A stretch of 64,000 nucleotides of DNA from Bremia lactucae. Lineage: Eukaryota > Oomycota > Peronosporomycetes > Peronosporales > Peronosporaceae. The notes under the pieces are model-generated. The model did no database searches. It was not told the origin of the DNA and was given only the letters and a program-made list of their open reading frames with translations. The translations under genes and the position numbers were made by a program. This document shows positions 39,445 through 51,442 of the stretch, piece by piece. Position 1 is the stretch's first letter, and each line of letters opens with the position of its first letter. The stretch covers positions 1,038,961 through 1,102,960 of the forward strand of contig NC_090615.1 of the NCBI RefSeq assembly GCF_004359215.1, in the 5' to 3' direction.

Positions 39445-40555
39445 ATTAAGTTTTGGTCTTAAAAACAGAATGGGACTCGTGTCACCATATTTAAAGATCA
39501 AAAAGGTCATCATTGAGAGCGGTAACCCGATTGCCAGTCATTAAGCGAACAGCGATCGAATCATTTTCATGCGCTTATAAGCACCTCAGAATATCACTGA
39601 TTTTCTTCAAGACGCTTTTAATTCCATTAAAATTGACAATGGCTTATTAAAGCCCTTAACAGTTGCCCAAGCCGGGCTTGTGTTCACGCCCCGTACCATT
39701 CCGCACAAAGAGTTTGTGGGCTAGGCTTTGCTCCACTTCACGTTCTTGCGGTTTCCCACAGCCCAATTTTTCCCCATTAAGGTGCTTTGCCCCTTCTGAG
39801 AATCGGCGTTCCCGCACCGTATTAAATTTCTTCTATATAGAAGGGTTGTCACAACGGAGAAGCCAGGTGTAAGTTCTTATTGGTCCCGCACATATTTTTT
39901 AACGGATGTTTATATGCTGCTCTGCAGCTTAGAGCTCTTCTTCTTCCATAGCGAGGCTAGAATACTTCTGTAAGGCGAACGCGATGCGCTGGAAGACTTA
40001 ATATGGTGTCTCTGCGTACTAACGCAATAGGACTTATAGTCGAACTCGGCGTTTCATAAGATGTTAACCGCCGCTTCAAAAAAAGTAGGATGGGACCAGT
40101 AAACCTTCGTCCGGGCAAAAACCGCATCAGAAGCATCCATAAAATAGCTAATATACCCACTTCTTGCAATCGGTCTTGCTGCATGGCAGCAGTGAGAGTT
40201 CTTATCCCCTAGACATAGTCTCCTGGGGCCCGTTTCCTCAGATGAGCCGTTAAGAATCGCGATTCCAGGCATAAAGCCCAATAAGGCGGTACAACCATGC
40301 GAGTCTTCCGTTTTGCGGCGAGTCGCACGGGGAATGCGACCTCTATAGACGTGCTAACCAAAGCGTGATAGCTCACTGGCTCTTCCACCGAGCTAAGAGA
40401 TAGCTAGGACCACTCGTTGTTCTTTTGTTAGGAACATTGCAGAGGTTATGGCCATGTCCATTTGTATGGCTCAAATAGGAGAGTTTCTCCCTATTTGTCT
40501 ATCTATGTTCTGACATTGACAACAACAGGGCGAGCCTTAGGCTCCGGATCCGGTA
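39445..40555. other. Unassigned stretch before the copia element
   Basis: Open frames such as 39663-39872 (+) and 40281-40054 (-) show no family motif. A + reading near 39610-39720 ('NSIKIDNGLLKPLTVAQAGL', 'FTPRTIPHKEFVG') looks somewhat coding but could not be identified. The copia 5' LTR, if present, should lie in the right part; I could not delimit it. Confidence 0.3.
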
Positions 40556-40989
40556 CAGAAATGTAACTAGTTGGTACAATGCCTCTAAAAGGTCCTGGAC
40601 CTGTCCCAAGCGAGAGCAATTATAACAAAAAGGGACCTATCCCAGCAGAGATTAAGGCTTACGAGGACTCAGGTGTAGATTGATATAGAATGGTACCAGG
40701 CTTAGCGGAGCTACCTCGCTTTATAAGTCAGAGTGAGACTAATAGACTCAAAAGGCAATGCTTTTATAATATTAATAAGCACTAAAGCTCAGTGATTCGT
40801 ACAATATTGAAGAGCTTAATGAATTCTTGTTCGAGGAACTCAGTGAATCGTAGAACGAAGTTGCTACTAGGGCTCCGAGAATATATACCTTTGGAAGGCA
40901 TAGTACTAAGAAGCGCAAGCCTAAGGCGCACGGCGAGGAAAGCGGCAGAAGCGTGGATCATACTGAAGACTTTCTACCTGTGATAAAGT

Positions 40990-41667
40990 ATGCACAATCG
41001 TTTGCAGCTGCGACGGCGACTACATGAGTTCAAGTTGGCCAAAGAAGGAAGCATCATGAACCACTTTCTGAGATTTGACGAGCTGTGCATGACCTTGAAA
41101 GCTGATGGACAAGAGATCTCACCGGAGGAGCATTTAATCATCCTATTGGTTTGTTTAACAAGAGACTATGACCCCATCGTCAAGATAATTGAGAACTTGC
41201 CGGGCATGACACTAATTCACACAAAGGAAATGCTGAAACGGGAGTACGATGGAATCACGACAACAGATCACAAGGAAGTCGCACTGAAAAGTACACATAC
41301 TTTCATGTACAAGAAAGGACCGCACCGACATGAAGGGAGATCAAATTTAAGAGGTGAAAGATTCTCGGGAAGATGTTGCCGATGTAACAAATATGGACAC
41401 AAGCGTCAAGATTGCAAGGTGGCACAAGTGGAGACAGAGCAATCTGGAGAAAAGGGAGCATTTACTGCATCAAGTCGGAGGTCAGCTAGATGGTTATTGG
41501 ACAGTGGGCAAGCAACCACATGTGTTCCGACAGAGATGAGTTTTCGAATTAGACTCATTGGCGGACCCGATCATGATACCAGAGCAGATGGCAGCGAAGT
41601 GGAGGCAAAAGGTGTTGGGGCAGTCCGCGTGCAACTCAAGACTAGAGAAGTGATCAGAATCGAATAG
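40990..41667 (+). pseudogene. Copia gag, zinc knuckle and protease start
   Basis: It reads 'RLHEFKLAKEGSIMNHFLRF' and 'MLKREYDGITTTD' (gag-polypeptide domain of copia), then CCRCNKYGHKRQDC at about 41374-41415, a perfect C-x2-C-x4-H-x4-C knuckle, then 'ARWLLDSGQATTCVP' at about 41485-41530, the copia protease D-S-G box. The frame ends at 41667 within the protease. Confidence 0.8.
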
Positions 41668-41679
41668 ACACTATGGGTA

Positions 41680-42500
41680 TTGGGCCTAGACCGAAGTCTA
41701 CTGTCAACATCGGCATTGCCAAGAAAAGGTCTTCAAGTTTTCTTCTCAGATCTAAGCTGTCAGATCAAAAGCAACGCGGAAATGATTGCTATAGTACCAA
41801 GACGAAACAAGATGAATGTGTTAGATTGCAGTCCGGCTAAGTCAGCCAACGTATGCGAAGAGACCAATCAAGAGCAAAAATCAAGTGACGGATCAGGAGC
41901 GGCTGATCTAAAGGTGTGGCATGCAAGATTAGGTCACCTGCCTACGAAGATGGTACAGGGTATGGCAAGTTGTGTCGATGTTTTAAAGATCAAGAAGCAT
42001 CAAGGCGGTAAAGATGATACCGAGATCTGTGAAGGGTGCATCATGGGCGAAGCGAACGTCAGACGTTTCCGAAATCACCTTATGGACAGGTAAAATCCAA
42101 GGAACTGCTGGAGTTGGCCCATAGTGATGTCAGGATGTTCCGAAACGAAGTCTCGAGGAGGATCAAGATTTGTCGTGACATTTATCAATGATTTTAACGA
42201 GATATATAGTCGCATACTAATCGAAAGCAAGTTGGAATGACGGATCGCTTCATCGAGCACGAAGCACTTTTGGAGAATCAACGATCCAAAAGATCAAGTG
42301 TATCAGGACAGGCAACGGAACGGAATACGTCAACAGACATTTCTATGGTATGTGTCGGAAATTCGTATCGTGCACCAAATGACGGTACCATATTCGCCAC
42401 AACAGAATGGGTTGGCCGAACGCATGTACGGGACACTTACTAAGCAGGCCAGAGGAATGCTCAGCCATGTGCAATTGGACAAGTTATGGTGGATGAGGCA
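41680..42500 (+). pseudogene. Copia pre-integrase and integrase
   Basis: 41680-42093 ends with 'WHARLGHLPTKMVQGMAS' and 'CEGCIMGEANVRRF' (H...H and C..C of the pre-integrase zinc domain). After a shift, 42298-42504 reads 'RIVHQMTVPYSPQQNGLAER' and 'LTKQARGMLSHVQLDKLWW', the integrase segment holding the catalytic glutamate in QQNGLAER. The first catalytic aspartate region is broken. Confidence 0.8.
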
Positions 42501-43359
42501 ATGAATAGAGCAGTATATGTGTAAAACCGAGTTCCATGTGTCAGTCACCCGACAACAACTCCATTTGACTATAGCCTTGGGAAAAAAACTGACCTCTCTG
42601 ATATGTGTGTATTTGGGTCAAGGGATATGCACATGTCGACAAGTCAAAGAGGTCCAAGATGACCAAGAAGGCGATTCGATGTATTTTCTAGTTACTCGAA
42701 ACAAATCAAGGAATTCGTATATGGAATGAAGGTGCTAAGAGGGTGACGTACGCGAGATCGGCGAAATTTGATAAGCAACCACCTCTTCAGTACGTGCAAC
42801 ATTACAGCAGAGTAAGTGACCAAGAAACTCGCGCTGTTCATGATGAAGACGTTGTTTTTATCGAGTTAGAGCAGACAAGAGGTATGGAAGACGTGGACAT
42901 AGAAATTGATGACAGTCTTAATATACATGAAGAGAGTCACGTGCAAGATATGCGTACGACAACAATGGCTCTACCATCGAGATGCAACACTGAGATGCAT
43001 GGACTCGTGGGATCTAAAGTAGAAGACCCCATGTTTGAGATTCATGGTGTGACAATGATTAAGAAGATCAAGAAACAATTGAAAAAGTGTCAAGACCAGG
43101 GCAAATGGTGATAAGACCAAGTCGACGAACAAGTGTTCAAACATCTTAAGAAACCGCGATGTGTCCATTTGAATCGGTGCAAAATGGACATTCTCAAGCG
43201 CTAGTACCAGTGGGTGGTACAGGTGAGGATTTTGATCATGGAACAGAAGAGTGTCAAGAAAGAGGTACAGAGAGACTGCGTATTGGGTATGAACAAGCAT
43301 GAGCAGCGTTCGAGACCCCAGGGACATACGAAGAAGCTCTCAAGTCACCTCATCGCGAT

Positions 43360-44134
43360 GATTGGTACAAGGCCATCCAAGGAGAAGAACAAACACCTGG
43401 ATAGTACAAGCACAGCGACCAAGGCAGAAAGTGATTGGAATCAAGTGGGTTTTTGCGCTCAAACGGAACGAGCTAGGTGGAATTGAGCGATACAAGGCAC
43501 GTCTTGTAGCACTTGACTACAGGCAGACGTATGGAAGTGATTACATGGAGACATATTTGCCGGTGGCAAAACTAAACTCAATTTGAGTGTTTTTGGCGGT
43601 GTGCCGTCAAAAGGAGATGTTAATTCATCAATGTGATGTCGACTCTGCTTTTCTATATGGCGTTATGGAAGAAGAGTATACGTATGCCCTCCTCTAAGAG
43701 TTCATGTAGGATGTGATCAAGTGCTCAAGTTGAATCGCAGCATTTATGGGCTAAAACAAGCGGCCGCAACATAGTACAAAACAATTTCGTGTATATTTGT
43801 TGATATGGATTCACATCATGCGCGGCAGACTCATGCGTCTTTGTTAAAGAGACCAAGGGATCGTGGATTCTCGCTGATTATATGTGGACGACTTTGTAAT
43901 TGGGAATCTACTGGTGCGATGGATGATGTGGCAGCACAACTGTCATGTCGTTTTCAGATGAAGATATTGGGGGGGCGGTCGGTACGTTCTCGGAATCGAA
44001 TTAAGTACCTGTGCGACAAACGACGTCTAAAGATAAGTAAAGGATCGTGTATAGCAAGAATGGTCGAGAAATTCAATCAAGTTGATGCAAAAGCTCAATT
44101 ATGTTATAAGAAGGATCGTAGATTAAGTATCTAA
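43360..44134 (+). pseudogene. Copia reverse transcriptase
   Basis: 43362-43586 reads 'VIGIKWVFALKRNELGGIER' and 'YKARLVALDYRQTYGSDYME'. After shifts, 'QCDVDSAFLYGVMEEE' and 'LNRSIYGLKQAA' are readable at 43630-43770. The YVDD box is reduced to a broken remnant near 43880. The enzyme is inactive. Confidence 0.8.
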
Positions 44135-44175
44135 TCCAAGTGTTGAAGGGCAAGCGATGACCAAGATGAACGAAA

Positions 44176-44712
44176 TTGACACGAGAATTAAGAATCGACC
44201 GTACGGCCGCTAGTGGGGTCGCTGTTGTATGTGGCAACAGGCACAAGACCAGATATTGCGTATGCAGTATGTCAGCTAAGTCGTCATTTAGAATTTCCGC
44301 ACGAAGAACACTGAATGCGGCGATTCGGGTGTTGCGATATCTGAAGACGACGAAGAGCAAAGGAATTTGCTACGAAGGAGTTTCAGGCAATCTTCAGCTG
44401 AGTGCGTACACGGATGCGGACTGGGCAAGTAAAAAATGCAATCGCAAATCGATTTCTGGTAAACTAAGTCATGATTATGGCGCACCTGAATTTTTCAAGT
44501 CGAAGATGCAGCAGAGCGTGGCACTGAGCACGGCAGATGCAGAATATATTGCTCTTTATTTGTGTGTACAGGAGGTGCTATGGGCAAGAAGTCTACTCAA
44601 GGAGACACAAGTGCAAATCATTACGCGATCCCAATTCATGAAGACAACCAGAGTGCAATCGCTATCGCTAAGAATGACGGCTATCGAAGTCGAGCGAAGC
44701 GTATCGACATAA
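44176..44712 (+). pseudogene. Copia RNase H
   Basis: The 178-residue frame contains 'AYTDADWASKKCNRKSISGK', 'QQSVALSTADAEYIALYLCV' and 'QEVLWARSLLKE', the complete RNase H signature with both acidic residues (TDADWA, DAEY). A frameshift replaces the last part, where the QSAIAIAKND motif is visible in another frame. Confidence 0.8.
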
Positions 44713-44744
44713 CCAAGGAGCTAGCTGGATGATAATTTACTTTT

Positions 44745-45308
44745 CATATTACCTTCTTCTAAGCGTTTTCACCTTAATTCGTCCTTGGCTGCTGCCAAAA
44801 GTCATTATTTTGAGTGTCTCTGCGAACTCGCGAGGCAACAGAAAATCTCCGACGTGCTACAGATAAAGGAGTAGTATCGACTAGGGACACCTCCTTGAAG
44901 ATCTTGGAAAAGGTGCAAAAAAGCATTGTTTGAGCTCGATCATGCTTAAGACGGCATACATCCAACGGAGATGACTAAAGTACTTAAGATAAGTTGACCC
45001 TCATTCATCAGATAGAAAATTTTCTACGGAAAATGTCCGTAACGTTCGCCCAAAATTCTAGTGAAAATATTTTTTTTGACAATTCTTCCAGATGCTGATT
45101 TCACATATAGTTTGTTTTGATAAGAATTCGCAAGACTGCTAATAAACCGCAACGAGAGAATAATGAAGTGTCTTTTTTACATGGCGCTACAAGCATAACC
45201 ACAACTTTTGAGGATTGCATGCTCGAACTTAATAAAAAATGTCAGTCTTACAAATAATTCGTGTTTTTATTGAGGCGTGTATTATTCAGTTAGAAGTTGG
45301 AAAGAGTT
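44745..45308. other. AT-rich stretch after the copia element
   Basis: No gene or recognisable LTR was found. The copia 3' LTR may be here in decayed form. Confidence 0.3.
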
Positions 45309-46180
45309 TGTAGCGGGGCACCCTTCGCTAGTACTGCTTCAGTACTAGCCGACCTGCGCTGGTAATAGTATAGGTGAGGTGCCTCGAAAAAAATTCACGT
45401 GCACCACGTGCTAAACGTGTGGAACGGTGTCTCATTACATAAATAGTATTTCCTATAACTTGTGGAAAGAAATAAATTTTAAATGGTTGCGTGCACACCC
45501 AAATTATGCTGCAACCACACCTTAAAAATGATTTTTGTCTCCAAGCGTAATCCGCCCTATTTCACCCCACAAATATACCCCCTACTTCCGTACCGCCATG
45601 TCCGCCAGTCACACGTCCACTTCTAGGTGCTGAAAGTAAAGCCATGAAGAAAGACGGATATGTGCCAAGCAAAAGTAGCAGAAATCCCAGAAAGTGCATG
45701 TTAACAAGCTTCCCTTGAACATTCCGAGTTTCCGTGGGTTTTGTTTCAGGTTCCCTGCAACGGGGTGTCGCGTTGCGTAAATATTATTTTTATGATAGAA
45801 AATAAATAAAGAAGTACAAAAAATTATCTTGGATTAATTAAGACTTAATAGTTCCAATATTACAAAATCTGGTAAAATTGACGAAAAAAGGTATTAGCTT
45901 TATTGATTGATTGATTTAAGTTTAAAACAACCCCGCCAATCGTTACAAAACACGATTAGGCTTCGCGCAGAGAGCCACATTGCATAATTAGTTATTAATA
46001 TATTATAGCCAGTAGATCGAAGATCGTTATGATATATATATAAATACAGTTTTGCGTTTCCTCTACTTTAAAGCCTAAGAATTTACCTTTAGTAGGTAAG
46101 ACTTCTTCGCTACTTAAAACCTTCCTACGTGAAGTGTTCGAGGCTCAATACCTTCACTGTTATCAGTGTAGGTTCACTGG
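45309..46180. repeat. Stacked LTR-B fragments in opposite orientations
   Basis: A + oriented LTR-B start lies at 45309-45415 (TGTAGCGGGGCACC...). A minus-oriented start follows at 45418-45530, then 225 bp that I do not recognise, then a minus-oriented LTR-B at 45756-46180 (TGCAACGGGGTGTCGCG...). These are nested and truncated insertions. Confidence 0.6.
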
Positions 46181-46201
46181 CAGAATTGACCAATGCTAAT
46201 C

Positions 46202-46473
46202 CTAAGAGTAATACCGATATAGCAGTGGATATTCGTCACTGTAGTCGACACCGGAACTGAGATCCAACCTAGGTGGTGCAAAAGAGACCCGCGGTTTACT
46301 AAAACCGTCTCTAGTAAATGGTTCATGCTGCATGGCAGCGATAAGAATTCGCAACGGTCGGACATGGTTCGATTGATCCTTTCTTCCATGACGGGAAGAT
46401 AAGAAGCGAGAAGCCGCGATAAGTCTGCAGATACGCGGGATAGGTGCTTTTTCAGCGTGATCCACGTGTGAAA
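46202..46473 (-). other. Open frame between LTR-B copies, unidentified
   Basis: The minus frame reads 'RFLSSRHGRKDQSNHVRPLR' and ends 'LDLSSGVDYSDEYPLLYRYY'. It is open for over 80 codons but matches no family I know. It lies between two LTR-B copies, so it is likely retroelement-derived or a small relic at the insertion site of H. Confidence 0.25.
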
Positions 46474-46958
46474 TGTAACGGGGCACCTTTTGCTAGTACA
46501 GATAACAGTACTAGTCATCTACAGTGATTACAGTGAAGGTGGGTGCCTTGACACGACGTGCAAAAAAGGATCAAATTAGCTAAATAATAGCTACTACAGT
46601 TAAATTCTAAGCTTTTACAAGAGAGGAAACGTACAAATATATCATTCTAAGTAATGACCTTCTATCTAGTACTGACTATATTATATTATAACAAATTATG
46701 TATGGCGTCTCTTTGCGCACCGCACAATCATGTCTTTTGACGATTGATAGGGTTGAATCAGCCATGAATTAACAATCGAAAGAACTATCATTGCGTTGCT
46801 TCACTATTATTTGGTGAATATTGGTAATGTTTAGCATGCAATTAATAAACGATAATAAATTCATTCTTCTTATTTATTTTCTCTCATTTGAGATAATATT
46901 TATTATTCCTTGTGTAGGTGATATATATATATATATGTTATTACGGACACCCGTTACA
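46474..46958 (-). repeat. LTR-B, 3' LTR of element H
   Basis: It is 485 bp, TGTAACGGGGCACCTTTTGC to CACCCGTTACA on the + strand. A short (AT)n run lies at 46921-46936. It shares orientation and sequence with 53491-53980. Confidence 0.75.
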
Positions 46959-47187
46959 TCATCCCACCTTAATCAACAGTCACAATAGTGGCTGATGTGG
47001 AGTGACAGAGAAATATTATCATGTAGTTCCCTGTAACTTTTGCACTATTTGTTTTGATCAAATCTCCAATTTAATTGATTACTCGTTCTTATTCGAAACT
47101 CAATAGCTACTGCGCGTCGACTGCGAGGTCGCAAAGCTGGCAGCTGCTAGTGATGCAAATCTTTCAGTAGACGCGACGCTACTGCAT

Positions 47188-47463
47188 CTACTGTGGGAAA
47201 GCGTCACCTCCTACTCCAATTCGAGGTGACTGGTATAAGTCACCTGCTACTTCCATTGCAGGTGACGGTGACAATTCACCTGTTTCATTCATAGTAGGTG
47301 ACTGGCACAAGTCGGCGTCATCGTTCGACTCAGTGGCTACTGTCAAGGCCTCCAATTTACCCGGGGCCATGTCCGTATAACCTACGGGCTCTAACGTGAC
47401 AACCAAAGAGGTGTACACGAGGTTGTTTGACTCTCCGTAGATGTCATCTTGTGATGAATCCAT
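47188..47463 (-). CDS. Small acidic repeat ORF in the tail of element H
   Basis: The 91-residue frame ends with imperfect repeats: 'DLCQSPTMNETGE', 'LSPSPAMEVAG', 'DLYQSPRIGVGG'. At DNA level a (a/g)gtgac...ttcacct pattern recurs about every 40-48 bp. It lies between integrase tail and 3' LTR. It may be an accessory ORF or simply a tandem-repeat shadow. Confidence 0.3.
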   Translation of the reverse strand: MDSSQDDIYGESNNLVYTSLVVTLEPVGYTDMAPGKLEALTVATESNDDADLCQSPTMNETGELSPSPAMEVAGDLYQSPRIGVGGDAFPQ

Positions 47464-48691
47464 GGACGATGATAAATACGGTGATGTCAGAATGCATCAC
47501 CAGAAACGAAGTGATTCTAAAGGTCACTTCGATAAGCATACTACTGTTGGTGCTAGTATGCATCACCAGGGACGGAGTGATTACTCCGAGTGTAATGTTT
47601 GCGTTATCGTTAACATGAATTAAAGGGCGAGGGACCGCAATGTTATGCGGTTTGCTTCCGAATAGAAGCCCTGATTATCCTCCAAGGGCAACTTAATTGT
47701 TGGCTTGGTATGACCAACGATCGATATCAAATTCCATTCTTTGACTCACCCAGGCTTCATAAGCCTGGCCAGGATGAGACGGGACTCTTTATCGAAGTCC
47801 TTTTCCGGCATCGATGGTGTTAATGCAAACGGGCAAAGTATTTCACTTCTTTGTTCAAAGCTTGGGAAGCATTTGTACAGGATGTGCAAAGCATAGGCTC
47901 GAGGCCTGGCTTGACGAACTGGATGTTTTTCGTGACCGGTTCGAAAAACAAATGCACGTAACGAGTTTCACCGTTTGTCTGAAGATGCAATCCCTTCGCG
48001 ATTGAGAGCCTCCAATCGATTTAAGAGCGGGGAATGCGCTCATTCTTTGATTGACCCTCTGTGGGAGGATCGGGATCGTCGTACTGTCGAGACCCCCAAT
48101 GTCCATCAACAGTCAAGAGCGAGGTTTTTAGCTATCGTGCGAGGGTGGATGCCCTCGCCACCAAACAAGGTTACTCGTTCGAACCCCCTCTCCCCACGGC
48201 AATTTACGAAGCGTTCAGCTAGGAAACGCTTCTCACCACTCAAATCCGTCAACGAATGAGGAGGGAGAAAAAATCGGGCTCAGCTCATTCGCCGAACCCT
48301 AGTCAACATCGTAATTTTTTCACGTCCTCCATTTTTACGGGACGACGTTGATCACGAACGATCCCGTCGTCGCAATTTAGCGATGATGGTCGACGGTATT
48401 TTACGCGTGCAGCTGAAAAGCTGAGCCCAAGGTGCGGTTGATCAACTTGCGAGCGAACGGACACATTAGTCCCTTCAAAGAGAGCTGGTGGCAGCTCGTC
48501 AATCGAAGAGATAGATCGTGTGGCTTATGAGATCCTGGCTCTGTTCCGAGACTATCAGGCTTTGCTCGGGTCCATCAGTCTTTGTCTCGGACCGATCCGG
48601 CGTTTACGGATGCCTTAGACCGTGTCCGTTTAATTCGAAACTGAAACATTTCCTCGTCCTGATGGTACGGGCGGAGACGCCGACATGAAAC

Positions 48692-48713
48692 GTAGAATGC
48701 GTACGCATTCTAC
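48692..48713. repeat. 22-bp perfect palindrome without spacer
   Basis: GTAGAATGCGT followed by its exact reverse complement ACGCATTCTAC. It sits in the tail of element H; relic K has no equivalent palindrome at the corresponding place (near 26085). Confidence 0.8.
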
Positions 48714-49229
48714 TAAGGACTATCTGTGAAGTATTGCTTCGATAAGCCTTCTTACAATTGCCGCAGCCCTTTTATTGAAATCTATCGTGTATGCATTGCC
48801 TTGGCGGTGCAGTTCACGAAACGGGACGATATACCTGACGAGCAATTTATTACTGCTCACATTCGTCATTACATGTTCGGTAGGTTTACCGTAGACAGTA
48901 GGACTGATTCATTAATTATGTTGGCTCTTCTATTTATGTCAGAGTTCCGTTTTTGTCGGCCCACCGCATCAGCGATGTAATCCTGTACGAAACGAATCAC
49001 TGCTTCTCTAGCCAGCAGGAATTCTCCTGCTGACTCGTTTCGTTTTTGACTTCATTGCGACCGGAGCGCACTGCGAAGATGTCATTCTCCACTTTGGTGA
49101 GAGCATTACTGTTCTCACTAAGAATATTATTTCCGATGCTGAGTATTTCAGCATCGTCATCGAAGTCAGTAATAGCCTTATAGATATTACTGCATTTTTC
49201 ACATCAATTTTGATTGAATCAACATTGAT

Positions 49230-50302
49230 GTCCTTCGCATTGACTTCGAGTCAATGCGTGACGAGCAACAGCTAGATAGCTCCTTGTTCGAGCGAGTTCT
49301 TCCATTGTCACTCCCAAAAAGAATAATTTTCATGGATGGCGTAAGCCAACCACGAAAAATGATGTAAGCTTGTAGAAGCAGGCACTAAACTGTTGATGGC
49401 AGATTCTATCATCGGCAAAAACTCGGTCTAACTCGTAAAAAAGTGGACGTAGCCGTGAAGTATCTCTTCGTGGATAAGATTTGCACATTCTGTCTGACCA
49501 TTTATTTCAGGATGGTCAAAAGTTGACATTTTCAAATGTGTTCCAAGAGATTTGAAAACTGATTTCCAGATTTCGCCGTGATCTGGGGTCTAAAACATAG
49601 ACGAGTTCACGGGGTAACCATAAAGATGAAATATCTTGTCAACAAAGACACGAGCACAGCCTTTAGATGTGATCGACTACGGGACTGCAGCAAGATATAC
49701 CATCTTGCTAAAATGATGAATAAACACAAGAATACCATTTTCTCGTGGTCGTCTTCGAGAAATTTGAAGACGAAGTCCATAGATACGGACTGCCAACACT
49801 CTGCCGGAACAGGCAAAATTTGTATCATTCAAAAAGTCAATATATAATATTATCAAAAAAATTGTGCTGCAAATTATAGTAATAAAAACAAAAGATTTGA
49901 AATCATCTATACACGAGAGAGAGACCCTAACTTAGCTAGCGCGTGTTTCATGGCAAGGACTTCCTTGTCATGCACTAGATAGTTGCATTCAGCTGGTTGA
50001 AGCTGACGTGGTTGATAACAGATGACACGCTCTGCGCCGTCTATATTATAGCGCATTAAAGCACAGCCGATTACGAAATCGATGGTGTGGAGAACGGGAT
50101 GAAGCACTATGCCTCATTCTTCGCAAGCACTTATGTACTTACGGACGAATTGATACTTGTGTGGCCAACAGATATCGCGGCTTATCGTGAGATAAATTTT
50201 CTTAAGTCCACGATGCCCACTTATTGGTGCATCGTGGCAATCACACATGATGCGTAGACGAAATCGATATGAGGGTGACGATACGAGGTGTGCCGCTAGC
50301 AA
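49230..50302 (-). pseudogene. RNase H, zinc domain and integrase of element H
   Basis: 50107-49907 reads 'IDFVIGCALMRYNIDGAERV', 'CYQPRQLQPAECNYLVHDKE' and 'VLAMKHALAKL' (gypsy RNase H). 50302-50114 reads 'HDAPISGHRGLKKIYLTISR' and 'DICWPHKYQFVRKYISACEE' (integrase HHCC-type zinc region). 49828-49607 reads 'ILPVPAECWQSVSMDFVFKF' (integrase core start with its aspartate). In an intact element, RNase H and zinc region come in that order on the minus strand; here the zinc block (50302-50114) lies upstream of RNase H (50107-49907), another sign of rearrangement. Confidence 0.7.
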
Positions 50303-50499
50303 TGGCAGTATAATACGGTAAACAATTGGATAATCAGCGTTCTATGATCACTTTACATTTTTCTTTAACAAAGAAGAAAGATGTGTGTCATTTTGACATA
50401 ATTGCGGAAGTACTTATGTAAAAACGCCGCGGCATAAACCGTGTTTACCCACGATGCACCCATGAAGTGGTATTTCGCGTGCAGTGAAAAAAGAAAACT

Positions 50500-51110
50500 T
50501 CTTCAGGTTTGCATTCTACTTATGATTAGTGTAAGAGCCTTTCGGACATGGATGCGATGTGCTTCAACATCCGACTTTCCGTTAATGGCTCTGCTACGAA
50601 CGAAGATGTCATCAAAATACCTCGGTGGGTTATCCTGCACCGATCTCAACAGATTGATTTCACATGTTGAATGTTGCAGGGGCATCACTAAGTCCATGTG
50701 GCATAACTAGCCATTACCATAGCAATCCACTTAGGGTGAATACTGCTGTGATCGGGATATCCTGTTCACACATAAGGATATGATAGAATGCATCCATCAG
50801 ATCCATTGAAGACAACATTTTACTTTGACATACCATCATAATGATTACGTCTTTTCGTGGTATCAACGTTTGAACCGGTAATGTTGAGCGTTCAATTTAT
50901 TAAACGCATGCACATTCACCATCTTCCTGTTGACAAAAGGTCGGAGACGGGAGGTCGACCCCTCACATGGCTCGCTGCAAAGCGAGCGGCAATGATTTAT
51001 CGATCGCTAATACTTCACAAGGCAATGGCCACTACAGTATTTCGAACCTGGAATAAGGTCGATTCCGTGTCGAGTGCCGTTATCCTTCGGCAACTCGCAT
51101 AGTACAGATT
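50500..51110 (-). pseudogene. Reverse transcriptase of element H
   Basis: 50697-50503 reads 'NPPRYFDDIFVRSRA' with an intact YFDD catalytic box, then 'KSDVEAHRIHVRKAL'. Sequence at 51100-50860 matches the RT N-terminal block of element A (RHEIDL...KYC...) in broken frames. Confidence 0.75.
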
Positions 51111-51442
51111 CAGGGAATACTTCCTTAAATTCGATCTCATCCTTATAAAAAGGTTTTGTCTTCGAAGATTCCCAGTATTGAGACGTAAAACGTTCAATCC
51201 GAGTATTCTCGTCAAGGACACTTTCGTCCATCGATGAACTGCCGATATACGTTCGTTCTTTGAAAATACTATTGCCGACCGAATATCGGCCACGTAGTTG
51301 TCATCTGTGACAAGTACGCTGAACTGGATGACTTCGCAATTACGTAGACCACGCAAGAACCGTTTCGGGTCTTGCGTTGCCAATTGACTTATCTCTGAAG
51401 TTAACTTCGGATGCACTATCATATCAAGTGTATAAGGCGCCT

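Larger units (their letters stand above)
40560..44740 (+). mobile_element. Decayed Ty1/copia element
   Basis: Domain order is gag with zinc knuckle, protease, pre-integrase zinc domain, integrase, RT, RNase H: the copia order (integrase before RT), unlike every other element here. It needs several frameshifts to read through (near 41670, 42090, 42500, 43350-43600, 43800, 44140). 'TTGGTACAATGCC' near 40570 could be a primer site. LTRs could not be delimited with confidence. Confidence 0.85.

Noticed and set aside
39663..39872. Proline/serine-rich + strand ORF
   Set aside because: No family match and no conserved neighbour copy; left as unassigned.
46921..46936. (AT)n tract as a replication or regulatory signal
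   Set aside because: A simple microsatellite inside an LTR-B; other LTR-B copies lack it.
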